This document shows, one piece after another, positions 1 to 8,627 of a DNA stretch of 64,000 nt. The stretch is from assembly GCF_012911975.1 (NCBI RefSeq), contig NZ_SMDQ01000001.1:155556-219555 (forward strand), in the 5' to 3' direction. Each line of letters starts with the position of its first letter. Within the stretch, counting starts at the first letter, position 1. The position numbers and the translations under genes are program-made. This DNA is from Nodosilinea sp. P-1105 (GTDB taxonomy: Bacteria; Cyanobacteriota; Cyanobacteriia; Phormidesmidales; Phormidesmidaceae). The notes beneath the pieces were generated by a model that saw only the letters and a program-made list of their open reading frames with translations, was not told the DNA's origin and did no database searches.

Positions 1-518
1 TCAGGCTGTTGCCCATGTAGCAGCGGTTCAATGGTAGCCCGGATGCGATCCGCTGAGGGAGGGCAGCCGGGCATAAAGATATCGACCGGTACCACTTCGT
101 GCACCGGGGTCACCCGGTCGATCAGCTCGGGCACAATGCCCGGGGCGTGGGGCAGTTGGGCGTTGGCATCCGCCAGTTCCAGGTAGCCCCGCTTCAACAC
201 CCCCTCGGCACTGTTGCGCAGCATGTTGCGCATGGCGGGCACATTGGCGGTGACGGCACAGTCTCCAAAGGAAATGAGCAGTTTGGTGTTGCGCCGTACC
301 TGATAGATCAATTCCAGGTTGTCTTCGTTGGCCACAGCCCCTTCCACCAGGCAGACATCCACAGCCTCGGGGTAGTGCTTCAGGTCGCAGCCCACGGGGC
401 TATAGACCACCTCTACCTGGTCCGCCAGGTCGATCAAAAACTCATCCAGGTCTAAAAACGACATGTGACAGCCCGAGCAACCCGCCAGCCAAACCGTGGC
501 AAACCTTATCTTGTCCAT
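1..518 (-). CDS. hoxY: Bidirectional [NiFe] hydrogenase small subunit HoxY, 3' end beyond window
   Basis: The reading frame begins with ATG at 518 (MDKIRFATVWLAGC...) and runs off the left edge, so only about 172 residues are visible. Cys14 and Cys17 in the WLAGCSGCH motif are the N-terminal ligands of the proximal [4Fe-4S] cluster of NiFe hydrogenase small subunits; a later GDCAV and a GCPPSADR motif fit the same fold. HoxY carries electrons between the NiFe site in HoxH and the diaphorase HoxEFU. The start overlaps the hoxU stop by 13 bp, which suggests translational coupling. HoxH should lie just outside the window. The family call is firm; the C-terminus cannot be checked. Confidence 0.93.
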   Translation of the reverse strand, partial: MDKIRFATVWLAGCSGCHMSFLDLDEFLIDLADQVEVVYSPVGCDLKHYPEAVDVCLVEGAVANEDNLELIYQVRRNTKLLISFGDCAVTANVPAMRNMLRNSAEGVLKRGYLELADANAQLPHAPGIVPELIDRVTPVHEVVPVDIFMPGCPPSADRIRATIEPLLHGQQP

Positions 519-1222
519 TGGTGCTTCTCCCGGGCGGTGTACAAAAATTCTAACTTGTCGGCATCGGCCTGCTTTTCGCCAGTGGTGCTGCCCTGTTTGA
601 AGATGGCCCCCGTGGGGCAGGCATCCACACATTTGCCGCAGGAGGTACAGGCGTCCACCTCCCCCCAGGGTTGGTTTAGACCTGAGACAATGTAGCAGGC
701 GGCCCCCCGCTGGGCCACATCCCACACATGGGCCCCTTCTACCTCGTCGCAGACGCGGACGCAGCGGGTGCAGAGGATGCAGCGGTTGTGGTCAATGCCA
801 AACAGGGGATGGGACAGGTCAACGCCGCGATCGGGGAAGCGGTAGGGGAAGCGGCTGTGGTCCATGCCCACCTCGATGGCCACATCTTGTAGCTCACAGT
901 TGCCGTTGGCCACGCAGATAGAGCACACATGGTTGCCCTCAGCAAAAATTAGCTCCACCGCCATGCGGCGATACTCTTGCAGTTTCGGGGTCTGAGTGTG
1001 GATCACCATGCCTTCCCACACCTCGGTGACACAGGCGGGCAGCAGCTTGTTTAAGCCCTCAATTTCCACCAGGCAAAGGCGGCAAGCCCCCACCGGGGTC
1101 AACCCCTCCAGATGGCAGAGTTTGGGGATGGGTACTGCCGCTTCTTTGGCCGCATCCATAATGCTAGTGCCCGCCTCTACGGCAATATCCTTGCCATCAA
1201 TACTTAGGGTTCTTACGGCCAT
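506..1222 (-). CDS. hoxU: NAD-reducing hydrogenase diaphorase subunit HoxU
   Basis: This 238-residue protein is the ferredoxin-like electron-wiring subunit of the bidirectional hydrogenase. The N-terminal [2Fe-2S] domain has Cys36, Cys47, Cys50 and Cys64. Next comes the HVCSICVANGNCELQ segment typical of the NuoG/HoxU His-Cys [4Fe-4S] site, then two ferredoxin motifs, CILCTRCVRVC and CTSCGKCVDACP. The length matches the family. It sits between hoxF and hoxY in the usual cyanobacterial order and overlaps hoxY. Electrons would pass from HoxF FMN through these clusters to HoxY. Nothing looks damaged. Confidence 0.96.
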   Translation of the reverse strand: MAVRTLSIDGKDIAVEAGTSIMDAAKEAAVPIPKLCHLEGLTPVGACRLCLVEIEGLNKLLPACVTEVWEGMVIHTQTPKLQEYRRMAVELIFAEGNHVCSICVANGNCELQDVAIEVGMDHSRFPYRFPDRGVDLSHPLFGIDHNRCILCTRCVRVCDEVEGAHVWDVAQRGAACYIVSGLNQPWGEVDACTSCGKCVDACPTGAIFKQGSTTGEKQADADKLEFLYTAREKHQWTR

Positions 1223-1389
1223 GGTTAATCTCCTTAAGGTGCAGCACTTCGGCGTTACCGTGCCGGGGAATGATCACGCGCTGATAGCTCATGGCAACCT
1301 CCGGGCGGTTCCAGAATCCAGGGTTCTAGGGAGGGACTTGGGTAAAGAGTCGGGGGTTAGGGCAGCATCCTGGGGTCTTTGGTCTGGCA

Positions 1390-3030
1390 TCATGCGTTCA
1401 CCTCGCTGGGGGTGGCTTGGCCGTTGAGGGCGCTCAGGTAGTCAGGCTCGACTAGCAGTTCCTCATACTCCTCCCGGAAATATTTCAGGGTGCTGAGGAC
1501 GGGGTTGGGCGCAGTTTGGCCCAGGCCGCAGAGACTGGTATCGCGCACCATTTCGCACAGGGCTTCCATTTTGGTCAAATCGGCAGCGGTGGCCTGGCGC
1601 TTGAGAATTTTAGACAGCATGGCATAGAGCTGTACGGTGCCGGTGCGGCAGGGGACACACTTGCCGCAGGTTTCTCCCCGGCAGAACTCCATGTAGAACT
1701 GGGCAATGCCTACCATGCTGGTGGCGTCATCCATCACCACCATGCCCCCAGACCCCATCATCGAGCCCACTTGCCGCAGAGAGTCGTAGTCCACCGGGGT
1801 ATCCAGCATGGACTTGGGAATGCAGCCGCCGGAAGGACCCCCAGTTTGGACGGCTTTCACCTCGCCGTCGGGCACACCGCCACCCATCTCTTCCACAATT
1901 TGCCGCAGGGTAATGCCCATGGGTACTTCGATCAGGCCGTTGTTGCGGATTTTGCCGGTGAGGGCAAAGATTTTGGTGCCCTTGCTGTTGTCGGTGCCGA
2001 TGTTGGCGTACCAGTCGGCCCCGTTGCGAATAATCGCCGTGATATTGGCCAGGGTCTCGACGTTGTTGATCAAGGTAGGGTAGTCATAGAGGCCCTTTTC
2101 GGCAGGGTATGGGGGCCGAGGCACCGGGTTGCCTCGCCCGCCTTCGATGGACTGAATCAGGGCGGTTTCTTCGCCGCAGACAAAGGCCCCGGCCCCAATG
2201 CGGATATCGATTTTGAAGTCAAAGGGGGAGTCGAAGATCTGGCTGCCCAGCAGGCCATACTTTTTGGCCTGCTGAATCCCTTTTTGCAGTCGGGCGATCG
2301 CCAGTGGATACTCGGCCCGCACATAGATGTAGCCGTGGTTGGCCCCGACGGCGTAGCCTGCGATCGCCATCCCCTCCAGCACCAGGTGCGGATCGCTCTC
2401 TAGAATGCTGCGGTCCATGAAGGCCCCGGGGTCACCCTCATCCCCATTGCAGATGATGTACTTCTGGCCCTCGGGCATTTTGGCCACCGTGGCCCACTTT
2501 AGTCCAGTGGGGTAGCCGCCCCCGCCCCGCCCCCGCAGGCCGCTCTGGGAAACCTGATCCACCACCTCAGCGGGGGTCATTTCGTAGATGGCCTTGTGCA
2601 ACGCCTGGTAGCCCCCCACCGCAATGTAGTCCTCAATCCGTTCGGGATCAATTTTGCCGCTGTACTCTCTTACCACCCGCATCTGACGGGCAAAAAATGG
2701 ATGCTGAGGATCCCCTTGAATCGGCTTGGCCTCGCCACCGGTCATTGCCTCAATGATGCTGGCAGCTTCGTCAGGCACCACCTCTTCATACAGCCGATCA
2801 TCCGGGTCTATCTGCACCAGCGGCCCCCGGCCACAAAACCCCATGCAACCTACCCCCACCACCTCCACCCGATCGTCCAGGTGCTGGTCTTTGACCGCCT
2901 GTTGCAGGTTGCCATAGATACCCATGGCGTCTGCGGCCCGACAGCCCGTGGAGGTACAACAGTGGACTCGCACCGGTTTCTGGCGATCGCGCTCAGCCTT
3001 GGCAATATCTTGGAGGGTTTGTAGGTCCAT
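1390..3030 (-). CDS. hoxF: NAD-reducing hydrogenase diaphorase subunit HoxF
   Basis: HoxF is the NAD(H)- and FMN-binding subunit of the bidirectional hydrogenase. I chose ATG at 3030 (MDLQTLQDIAKAE...), giving 546 residues. The open frame continues upstream, but only through low-complexity [11 protein letters not shown] sequence from an octamer repeat. The N-terminal thioredoxin-like [2Fe-2S] domain has cysteines around residues 24-30 and at 62 and 66. GRGGGGYPTGLKW is the NADH-binding glycine loop, GAGAFVCGEETAL belongs to the FMN site, and ETCGKCVPCRTG carries the [4Fe-4S] ligands. A 167-bp gap separates it from hoxU, and a repeat-filled gap of about 400 bp separates it from hoxE. Confidence 0.95.
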   Translation of the reverse strand: MDLQTLQDIAKAERDRQKPVRVHCCTSTGCRAADAMGIYGNLQQAVKDQHLDDRVEVVGVGCMGFCGRGPLVQIDPDDRLYEEVVPDEAASIIEAMTGGEAKPIQGDPQHPFFARQMRVVREYSGKIDPERIEDYIAVGGYQALHKAIYEMTPAEVVDQVSQSGLRGRGGGGYPTGLKWATVAKMPEGQKYIICNGDEGDPGAFMDRSILESDPHLVLEGMAIAGYAVGANHGYIYVRAEYPLAIARLQKGIQQAKKYGLLGSQIFDSPFDFKIDIRIGAGAFVCGEETALIQSIEGGRGNPVPRPPYPAEKGLYDYPTLINNVETLANITAIIRNGADWYANIGTDNSKGTKIFALTGKIRNNGLIEVPMGITLRQIVEEMGGGVPDGEVKAVQTGGPSGGCIPKSMLDTPVDYDSLRQVGSMMGSGGMVVMDDATSMVGIAQFYMEFCRGETCGKCVPCRTGTVQLYAMLSKILKRQATAADLTKMEALCEMVRDTSLCGLGQTAPNPVLSTLKYFREEYEELLVEPDYLSALNGQATPSEVNA

Positions 3031-3059
3031 GGGAGTGTTCCTTGGGGGGGAGGTGAAGG

Positions 3060-3120
3060 GGTGGATGGGTGGATGGGTGGATGGGGGGATGGGTGGATGG
3101 GTGGATGGGTGGATGGGTAG
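3060..3120. repeat. Octamer minisatellite (GGATGGGT)n upstream of hoxF
   Basis: About seven copies of an 8-bp unit read GGATGGGT on the plus strand and CCCATCCA on the hoxF coding strand. The array ends about 30 bp upstream of the hoxF ATG. The same unit recurs at 8192-8245, 8596-8622 and 22233-22306. GGG tracts spaced five bases apart meet the usual G-quadruplex consensus on the G-rich strand. Confidence 0.9.
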
Positions 3121-3142
3121 GGGCGGACCTGTGTGTCCGCCC
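3121..3142. repeat. Stem-loop repeat, copy 1 (GGGCGGAC stem)
   Basis: GGGCGGAC and GTCCGCCC form a perfect 8-bp stem around a 6-nt loop (ctgtgt). The hairpin sits in a longer repeated block that continues with a GGCGGGGGAATGGAGG segment and recurs 100 bp further on. Related copies occur at 8402 and 8494 with compensatory stem changes. Confidence 0.85.
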
Positions 3143-3220
3143 TGGCGGGGGAATGGAGGCGGTGAGGAATTTTGAATTTTGGATTCTTCCCTTTTCGTTT
3201 TTCGTTCTTCAAATACGTAG

Positions 3221-3242
3221 GGGCGGACCTGTGTGTCCGCCC
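3221..3242. repeat. Stem-loop repeat, copy 2
   Basis: This is an identical second copy of the 8-bp stem and 6-nt loop, exactly 100 bp from the first, with the same flanking sequence. Both lie between hoxE and hoxF, so they would be in the 5' leader of hoxF or in an intercistronic mRNA region. Confidence 0.85.
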
Positions 3243-3269
3243 TGGCGGGGGAATGGAGGCGGTGAGGAA

Positions 3270-3446
3270 TTTTGGATTTTGGATTTTGGCATCCCCTCCT
3301 GGGAGGCCTGTGCTGTTCGTGTAGCGGCCCCGGAGGGGCAACTTGCCGAAGTAGGCAGGGGTGGGTCAGCTCGATTTTGGATTTTGGATTCTTCCTTTTG
3401 CTACGCACGGGCTACGCCCTACGTTCTTCAACTACGCCCTACCCAA
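3270..3446. repeat. Interspersed repeat: GATTTTGG runs and TACGCCCTAC block
   Basis: The spacer between hoxF and hoxE holds repeated attttggattttgg stretches and a gcacgggctacgccctacg block followed by gttcttc. Almost the same arrangement lies at 22307-22435 between the cysteine desulfurase and DUF309 genes. No gene is supported here; reading frames through it are low complexity. Confidence 0.75.
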
Positions 3447-3995
3447 TCACCCCTCCCCTTCCCAGACTTTGACCTTGGCGACGGCCTGCTCGGGGGAGAG
3501 CTTGCCGCCGACGGTGCCATCAAACACTACGGCGGGGGCGATACCGCAGGCCCCCAGACAGCGGGCGGCCATTAGGGAGACCTTGCCGTCGGGGGTGGTT
3601 TCACCCAGTTCAATGCCCAATTCTTCCTGTAATTTCTCCATCACTTTGTCCCCACCTTTGACGTAGCAGGCGGTGCCCATACACACCACACAGGTGTGAG
3701 CGCCGCTGGGTTTAAGGGAAAACAGGTGATAGAACGTGGCGACGCCATACACCTTGCTGAGGGGAAGCTTCAGGCCATGGGCAATGTGCTGAAGCACATC
3801 TTCTTCTAAAAAACCAAAGGCTTCTTGGGCCACATGGAGGACTTCGATCAAGGCATCGGGCTGATGCTGGTGCCGCTTCATGGTGATGTCGAGGCGCTTG
3901 AAGCGGAGATCGGGTTTGGCCTTGGCTTTGGTCGGTTGGGCAGCCGATTTGGCTTGGGCAGACTCAACCTGCGAGGTAGTGGCGGTAGGTGGCAT
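3447..3995 (-). CDS. hoxE: Bidirectional hydrogenase diaphorase subunit HoxE
   Basis: HoxE (182 residues) is the NuoE-like thioredoxin-fold [2Fe-2S] subunit of the hydrogenase diaphorase and heads the hox cluster. The four cluster ligands are visible as Cys105 and Cys110 (CMGTAC) and Cys146 and Cys150 (CLGAC). VYGVATFYHLF is the conserved NuoE/HoxE core. The first 35 residues are a low-complexity Ala/Lys/Gln tail, so the true start could be slightly downstream. About 530 bp of gene-free sequence lies upstream and is the obvious place for the hox promoter. Confidence 0.95.
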   Translation of the reverse strand: MPPTATTSQVESAQAKSAAQPTKAKAKPDLRFKRLDITMKRHQHQPDALIEVLHVAQEAFGFLEEDVLQHIAHGLKLPLSKVYGVATFYHLFSLKPSGAHTCVVCMGTACYVKGGDKVMEKLQEELGIELGETTPDGKVSLMAARCLGACGIAPAVVFDGTVGGKLSPEQAVAKVKVWEGEG

Positions 3996-4529
3996 AGCGA
4001 AAACCGTTAAACATTAAATCTAGCGTTGCAGTGACGGTTAATCCTCCAATAAAGCGTTGATCAGAAACCTCAAAAACAGACTATCAAAGCCTTCAGTAGA
4101 CCTAAAAATAATTAAGGTTTTATTCAGGCTTGTTATGCCTTTTGTAAAGCGATCAGCAGTGGGCTGGCTACACGGTCTGAGCCATAGTTTTCGGCGATCT
4201 GGTTGGACTGTCGGGGGAGCCGTTATCATCTCCTGACACACTGTGGTAGATGTCGTGAACATCCTCCTAGAGACAGCTTAGCCGCTTGGCTCTGTGGTAT
4301 TTAGCTATAGCTGGTTGGCGTAACCTCAGAGGGTTTTCGGATGTCTATAGACGTTTTAATCAGAACCCAATCTGAACTTTCTAGACCTCTTTCACCAATC
4401 TTACTTAAGCCCTTTAATTTAACAATCTAGGGGTTGCAAAAGTCCTTTGGTTGGGCTTTTGAACCCACGTTCACGTTATCTGATCCCACCAGAAAAAGCG
4501 GGGTCAATTTACAGAAATACACTAAATGG
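3996..4529. other. Gene-free spacer upstream of hoxE
   Basis: About 530 bp, more AT-rich than its surroundings, lie between hoxE and the ABC permease. Short frames are present but have no recognisable protein character. This should contain the hox promoter; I could not identify a convincing LexA or AbrB-type operator by eye. An imperfect hairpin (CAAAAGTCC with GGGCTTTTG, around 4436-4461) lies beyond the permease stop but has no clear T-run. Confidence 0.6.
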
Positions 4530-5573
4530 CTACTGCTTCAATGTTCGGGGATCAAGAGCATCTCGCAGACCATCCCCCAGCAGGTTAAAGGCCAGGGACG
4601 TCACCACAATCAGAATGGCTGGGGGCCACACCAGCCAGGGTTGCAGCACCAAAATTGAGGCGTTGGTGGCCAGGCTGAGCATGTTACCCCAAGAGGCATC
4701 CGGCTGCTGAATGCCCAGGCCAATGAAGCTGAGCACGGCTTCGGCCAGAATGAAGCCGGGAATGGCCAGGGTAGCGGCAATGATACCGTAGGTGGCGGTT
4801 TGGGGCAGAATGTGGCGGGTAATAATGTACAGAGGCTGGCCCCCCATCACTCGACTAGCCTGAACAAAGTCTTGCTCTTTGATGGAAAGCACCTGGCCGC
4901 GAATCACCCGGGCTAGGCCCGCCCAGCCAATCAATGAGGTAATCAGCACAATCAAGAGAAATCGCTGGGTACTGGAAATGCCGGGGGGCAGCACCGCCGC
5001 CAGGGCCACCAGCAGGTAAATGCCGGGGATGGTCATCATCACTTCCACCAGCCGCATCAGCACCGCATCTACGGCACCACCAAAATAGCCGGCTAGGCCG
5101 CCGACAATCATACCCAGGGGAAAAGAAATAGCAATGCCAATCAGCCCCACACTGAGGCTGACCCGACTGCCATGCACCAGGCGGCTAAATTGATCTCGGG
5201 CTTGCTCGTCGGTCCCCAGCAGGTTCAGGCGACCGGGGCCAGCGGTATCAAACAACTTCAGTTGGCCAGCTTCGTTACGGTGCAACAGCCGGATGGGGGA
5301 GGGCTGGCTGCGATCGACCACCAACTCGCGATCGCCAGTTACCAAATCCACCGGCCCCTGGGTGGTGGGATACACATGGGGGAAAAACCGCCCCGTGTCC
5401 GCATCGCGCCAGTAGATTTGGGTGGGGGGCAGCAAGGAGCCATTTAGCTGGGCCTCGTAGGGGCTGTAGGGGGCAACAAAGCCAGCCCCTAAGGCGGCCA
5501 GATACAGGACAATCAGCAGCATTGCCCCGAGTTGGGCCAGGCGATTGGTTTTAAGCTTGCGCCACCAGGTCAT
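4530..5573 (-). CDS. ABC transporter permease, OppC/DppC type
   Basis: This 347-residue inner-membrane permease belongs to the peptide/nickel (OppC/DppC) branch. Residues 15-35 form the first membrane helix. A large extracytoplasmic insert follows (about 40-118), then four to five further helices. The EAA loop is readable around QASRVMGGQPLYIITRHILP, the site that contacts the ATPase. The C-terminus LAFNLLGDGLRDALDPR is diagnostic. It stands alone here, without a partner OppB or binding protein. The double ATPase at 38864 is a possible partner, but that is inference. The substrate cannot be assigned. Confidence 0.9.
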   Translation of the reverse strand: MTWWRKLKTNRLAQLGAMLLIVLYLAALGAGFVAPYSPYEAQLNGSLLPPTQIYWRDADTGRFFPHVYPTTQGPVDLVTGDRELVVDRSQPSPIRLLHRNEAGQLKLFDTAGPGRLNLLGTDEQARDQFSRLVHGSRVSLSVGLIGIAISFPLGMIVGGLAGYFGGAVDAVLMRLVEVMMTIPGIYLLVALAAVLPPGISSTQRFLLIVLITSLIGWAGLARVIRGQVLSIKEQDFVQASRVMGGQPLYIITRHILPQTATYGIIAATLAIPGFILAEAVLSFIGLGIQQPDASWGNMLSLATNASILVLQPWLVWPPAILIVVTSLAFNLLGDGLRDALDPRTLKQ

Positions 5574-5602
5574 AGCCAGAATTAAGGTTAGAAGTGTATG
5601 CG

Positions 5603-5668
5603 GTCCAGTTTGGTACCTGGAGACTTACCACAGGCAGAGCTCCAGGCCTGAACTTGGATTGGGTTTAG
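5603..5668. repeat. Interspersed repeat (GTCCAGTT...GGTTTAG), copy 1
   Basis: A block of about 66 bp contains GGCAGAGCTCCAGG, followed by CTTGGATT and GGTTTAG. It recurs nearly unchanged at 33924-33989. Its last bases overlap and supply the stop codon of the HD-domain gene. Confidence 0.8.
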
Positions 5669-6513
5669 ATGTGGATTACGGTTTGCTCGTTCTCCACCAT
5701 AAACACATTTGAATAAAGGTTAGCAATGATTTGCTTGCCTTCTTGGGTTAGGGACAGGTAACGTAACCCATCTTGGATGTAAGGATGCACCACATTCCAG
5801 TAGAACTTGGGGTAGTTGGCTCGCAAATCGCCAGGGTTCTGATAGCCCAGGTACTTGTTCTGGCCGGTTTCCTCGAATTCATAGAATAGGGCCGCAATTT
5901 TCTTCAGATAGCGCGGATCGCTCAACTGGCCAATCAAGTCAGCGGCGCGGACTAGCCCCGGAAAGTTTTGGGTGTCCTGGTGGTCTTCTTCCTTGGGCAC
6001 CGGAAAGCGAGTCAGCTCAATATTGTGCTTCACCACACTGGCCTCAATCAGTGGGTTGGCGCCGAACCGCTCTTCAATAAATTGCTTGCCCCGGTCCACA
6101 TGGTAGGGGGTGAGGGAAGCGTCAGAAGCCCCCGGCTGCAGCATCACCATTTCATCCCCCTGACCGGTGGAGTACAGGTGGTTGCGGTCCTGGTCGCAGC
6201 GGCAGACCCCTTTGACGTAGCCAATGTCATGGCACACCAGGGAAATAATAAAGTGCAGCCAATCTTTACAGGTGACGCCCCCTTCCCGGATGTGCTTGCC
6301 CCGCAGCAACTCCTGACCCACCAGGGTAACTAGAATGGTGTGTTCGACATTGTGGTAAAGGGCATCACTATTGGCAATGTTTTCTAGGGCCATACTGCCG
6401 GCCCAGGCAATAATGTCTTCGTAGTCGGGATTCTGACCGCCATAGGTGCGGTGGTAGCCAATCCGCAACTTGGTCACAAAGTCGCTGATTAGGATTTCGG
6501 TGGCGTTAAACAT
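5665..6513 (-). CDS. HD-domain metalloprotein (cyanobacterial Npun_R2479-like family)
   Basis: This 282-residue soluble protein has an HD-type metal site. YHNVEHT (about residue 53) supplies an early His, and CHDIGYVKG (about residue 94) has the His-Asp pair that names the superfamily. A further conserved region (VVKHNIELTRFPVPKEEDH) would complete the metal centre. HD proteins of this shape are usually phosphohydrolases, often acting on cyclic nucleotides, but no substrate can be inferred. Its stop codon lies inside an interspersed repeat. It is monocistronic, with more than 90 bp to the next gene on the same strand. Confidence 0.82.
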   Translation of the reverse strand: MFNATEILISDFVTKLRIGYHRTYGGQNPDYEDIIAWAGSMALENIANSDALYHNVEHTILVTLVGQELLRGKHIREGGVTCKDWLHFIISLVCHDIGYVKGVCRCDQDRNHLYSTGQGDEMVMLQPGASDASLTPYHVDRGKQFIEERFGANPLIEASVVKHNIELTRFPVPKEEDHQDTQNFPGLVRAADLIGQLSDPRYLKKIAALFYEFEETGQNKYLGYQNPGDLRANYPKFYWNVVHPYIQDGLRYLSLTQEGKQIIANLYSNVFMVENEQTVIHI

Positions 6514-6780
6514 GCCTAAGACCTGCCTTCTCTGAGTCGAATGGGGTTAACCACTGGCGTGAGGGGGAGAGTGACGACAGGGTCCGAACGATACTCACGC
6601 AACTGATTACTTGTTGTATTACACCAAACCGGGTTGATATAGCGCTGTGATTCCAATCAGCTCCACCGCTGGCATTCCCTTAAACAATCGGGCCTGGGGG
6701 CGCGATCCCTAGCCCAATCAACGATCCCAGGGATGACAGAGTTTAAGCCATAATGGAAAATAAACATTTCGTAACCTTTT

Positions 6781-8133
6781 TTGGTCACCGCATCCAAGGA
6801 TCCCGTTGTGCACAATATCCACGCTCCCCAATCTGGGCTGCCATCCCAAACCCCAACAACCAACGGAGATGAGCCAACCTCACATGACTCGGCTACAATC
6901 GCCGGGCCAGTGGCGTCTAAAGGGCGCTGGTGGGGGGTGCTGGCAGGCCTTGGAGCCGGGGTGCTGTTAACCCTCCTGGGTACCCGTCTATGGGGCGATC
7001 GCGCTGCCCCAGTCAACGATGCTGACCCTCAACCCGAGGTGGCTGTCGCCTCCCAAACCGTTACCGTGGCCCCCGTGGAATCTGCCACCGTCGCCGATAC
7101 CCTGACGGTGAATGGGACGGTGCAAGCGATCGATCTGCTGACGGTGTCGCCCCAGGCCAGTGGCCTGCAAATTCAACAAATCTTGGTGCGGGAAGGGGAT
7201 CAGGTGACCGCCGGACAGGTGTTGGCTACCCTGGATGATGCCACCCTGCAAGCCGATCTGCGCCAGGCCCAGGCCCAGCTGTCGGTCTCCCAGGCCCAGG
7301 TGACCCAGCGACGGGCGGCCTTATCCCAGGCCCAGGCCAGTCTGTCAGAATCCCAGCAAAACCTGGAGCGGCTGCGCACCCTGGCTGAACAGGGGGCCAT
7401 TAGCCAGCAGGAGTTAACCCGTCAACAGACCGAGGTGGTCACGGCCCAAGAGGCCATCAGCCTGTCGCGAGCGGAGGTGGACAGTGCCGAGGCGGGGGTG
7501 CGATCGCAGCAAGCCACCATCGACCGATTGCAAACCCAGCTCAACCAAACCACCGTCCGTGCCCCCGTAGCCGGGGTGGTGGCCGAACGCCAGGCCACCG
7601 TCGGCGATGTCTCTGCCTCTGGCACTTCAATTGTTACCCTGATTCAAGACAATCAACTGAAACTGGTCGCCGAAGTGCCCCAGGCTCAGTTAGAGCAAGT
7701 TTCTGTGGGGGCTCCCGTGGCCATTCGATCCAGGGCTGATAGCCGCATTCAACTGCAGGGTACCGTCCAGTCCATCGATCCTCTGGTGGAAGCTGAAACC
7801 CGCGTCGCCCGAGTCAACATCGCCCTGCCAGCCAGCGACCTGCTGCGGCCCGGCATCTTCCTGCGCGGCGAAATCACCACCAGCTCCCGTCAGGGGCTGA
7901 CCATTCCCGCCGCCGCCCTACAGCCCCAACCCGACGGCACCACCCAGGTGTTTGTGCTGGGGGAAGGGGATGTGGTGGAGGCCCGCACCGTGGAAACAGG
8001 TAACCGCATCGCCGCCAACGGCGACCAAGCCGCCCGGGTGGAGATTCGCGAAGGGCTGACCGCCGGGGAACAGGTAGTCACCTCTGGCGTCGGGTTCTTA
8101 GAAGACGGTGATGTGGTTAGGGTGGGGGAGTGA
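6781..8133 (+). CDS. RND efflux periplasmic adaptor (HlyD/AcrA-like)
   Basis: This 450-residue membrane-fusion protein has a cytoplasmic tail to about residue 47, one membrane anchor (GVLAGLGAGVLLTLLGTRLW), then a biotinyl-lipoyl half motif (VREGDQVTAGQVLATLDD). A long Gln/Ala-rich coiled-coil hairpin spans about 155-250, followed by the second lipoyl half and a beta-barrel. It would link the pump encoded next (8628) to an outer-membrane channel not seen here. No in-frame ATG exists near the start; TTG at 6781 follows an in-frame stop, and GTG at 6808 is the alternative. The 3' end runs straight into tandem repeats. Confidence 0.9.
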   Translation: MVTASKDPVVHNIHAPQSGLPSQTPTTNGDEPTSHDSATIAGPVASKGRWWGVLAGLGAGVLLTLLGTRLWGDRAAPVNDADPQPEVAVASQTVTVAPVESATVADTLTVNGTVQAIDLLTVSPQASGLQIQQILVREGDQVTAGQVLATLDDATLQADLRQAQAQLSVSQAQVTQRRAALSQAQASLSESQQNLERLRTLAEQGAISQQELTRQQTEVVTAQEAISLSRAEVDSAEAGVRSQQATIDRLQTQLNQTTVRAPVAGVVAERQATVGDVSASGTSIVTLIQDNQLKLVAEVPQAQLEQVSVGAPVAIRSRADSRIQLQGTVQSIDPLVEAETRVARVNIALPASDLLRPGIFLRGEITTSSRQGLTIPAAALQPQPDGTTQVFVLGEGDVVEARTVETGNRIAANGDQAARVEIREGLTAGEQVVTSGVGFLEDGDVVRVGE

Positions 8134-8401
8134 TGAAGTGATGAAGTGATGAAGTGATGGGGTGGTGGGGTGGTGGGGTGGTGGGGTAATGGGTGGATGG
8201 GTGGATGGGCGCTGCCCTGAGCTTGTCGAAGGGTGGATGGGTAGCGAGCCTAGAATTTACCGGTGACTGCACCAGTCTCTGTAACGCCTGATGTGGCCTA
8301 CGCCCCTTCCTGGCTGCCCCACCACTGACCCACCCCCTCCGAGGAGTGGACAGGCCCAATTTCCCCCCATCCACCCTCCCCCACCTACAACTTCATCGCT
8401 A

Positions 8402-8423
8402 GGGCAGACACACAGGTCTGCCC
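8402..8423. repeat. Stem-loop repeat, copy 3 (GGGCAGAC stem)
   Basis: GGGCAGAC pairs with GTCTGCCC around a loop reading acacag, the reverse complement of the loop at 3121. Compared with copies 1 and 2, one base pair has changed from G-C to A-T on both sides, so pairing is preserved. Copy 3 is in inverted orientation. Confidence 0.85.
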
Positions 8424-8493
8424 CTACCCCATTCCCATCCACCCATCCACCTCCCCACCTTCCCCACCTCCCCACCTACAATTTCATCGCTAG

Positions 8494-8515
8494 GGCAGAC
8501 ACACAGGTCTGCCCC
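8494..8515. repeat. Stem-loop repeat, copy 4
   Basis: Identical to copy 3 and 92 bp away, with the same tttcatcgcta left flank and cctaccccattcccatcc right flank. It belongs to the mRNA leader or spacer of the RND pump gene. Confidence 0.85.
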
Positions 8516-8627
8516 TACCCCATTCCCATCCCCCCTACCCTGCGGGAAGCCACTCCGCGTCTACACCCATCCACCCTTCATCTCCCCACTTCTTCACCCG
8601 CCCACCCATCCACCCATCCACTCCCCT

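Larger units (their letters stand above)
8134..8627. repeat. Repeat-filled spacer between adaptor and RND pump genes
   Basis: Nearly 500 bp of stacked simple and interspersed repeats. There are TGATGAAG-type tandems (8131-8160), GGTGGGGT tandems (8160-8190), the GGATGGGT octamer (8192-8215), and a CTGAGCTTGTCGAAGG element. Next come two copies of a 92-bp unit containing a stem-loop, and finally the octamer in the opposite orientation (8596-8622) directly before the pump start. No coding signal is credible. Confidence 0.88.

Noticed and set aside
1516..2403. 295-residue plus-strand frame
   Set aside because: Antisense shadow of hoxF; His/Gly-rich composition with no motif.
3060..3120. CRISPR array
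   Set aside because: Units are 8 bp and contiguous with no spacers; it is a minisatellite.
3031..3408. N-terminal extension of HoxF rich in [11 protein letters not shown]
   Set aside because: It is translation of the octamer minisatellite and the stem-loop repeat; the family start is at 3030.
4038..4262. 74-residue minus frame upstream of hoxE
   Set aside because: No recognisable domain, atypical composition and no ribosome site; treated as spacer.
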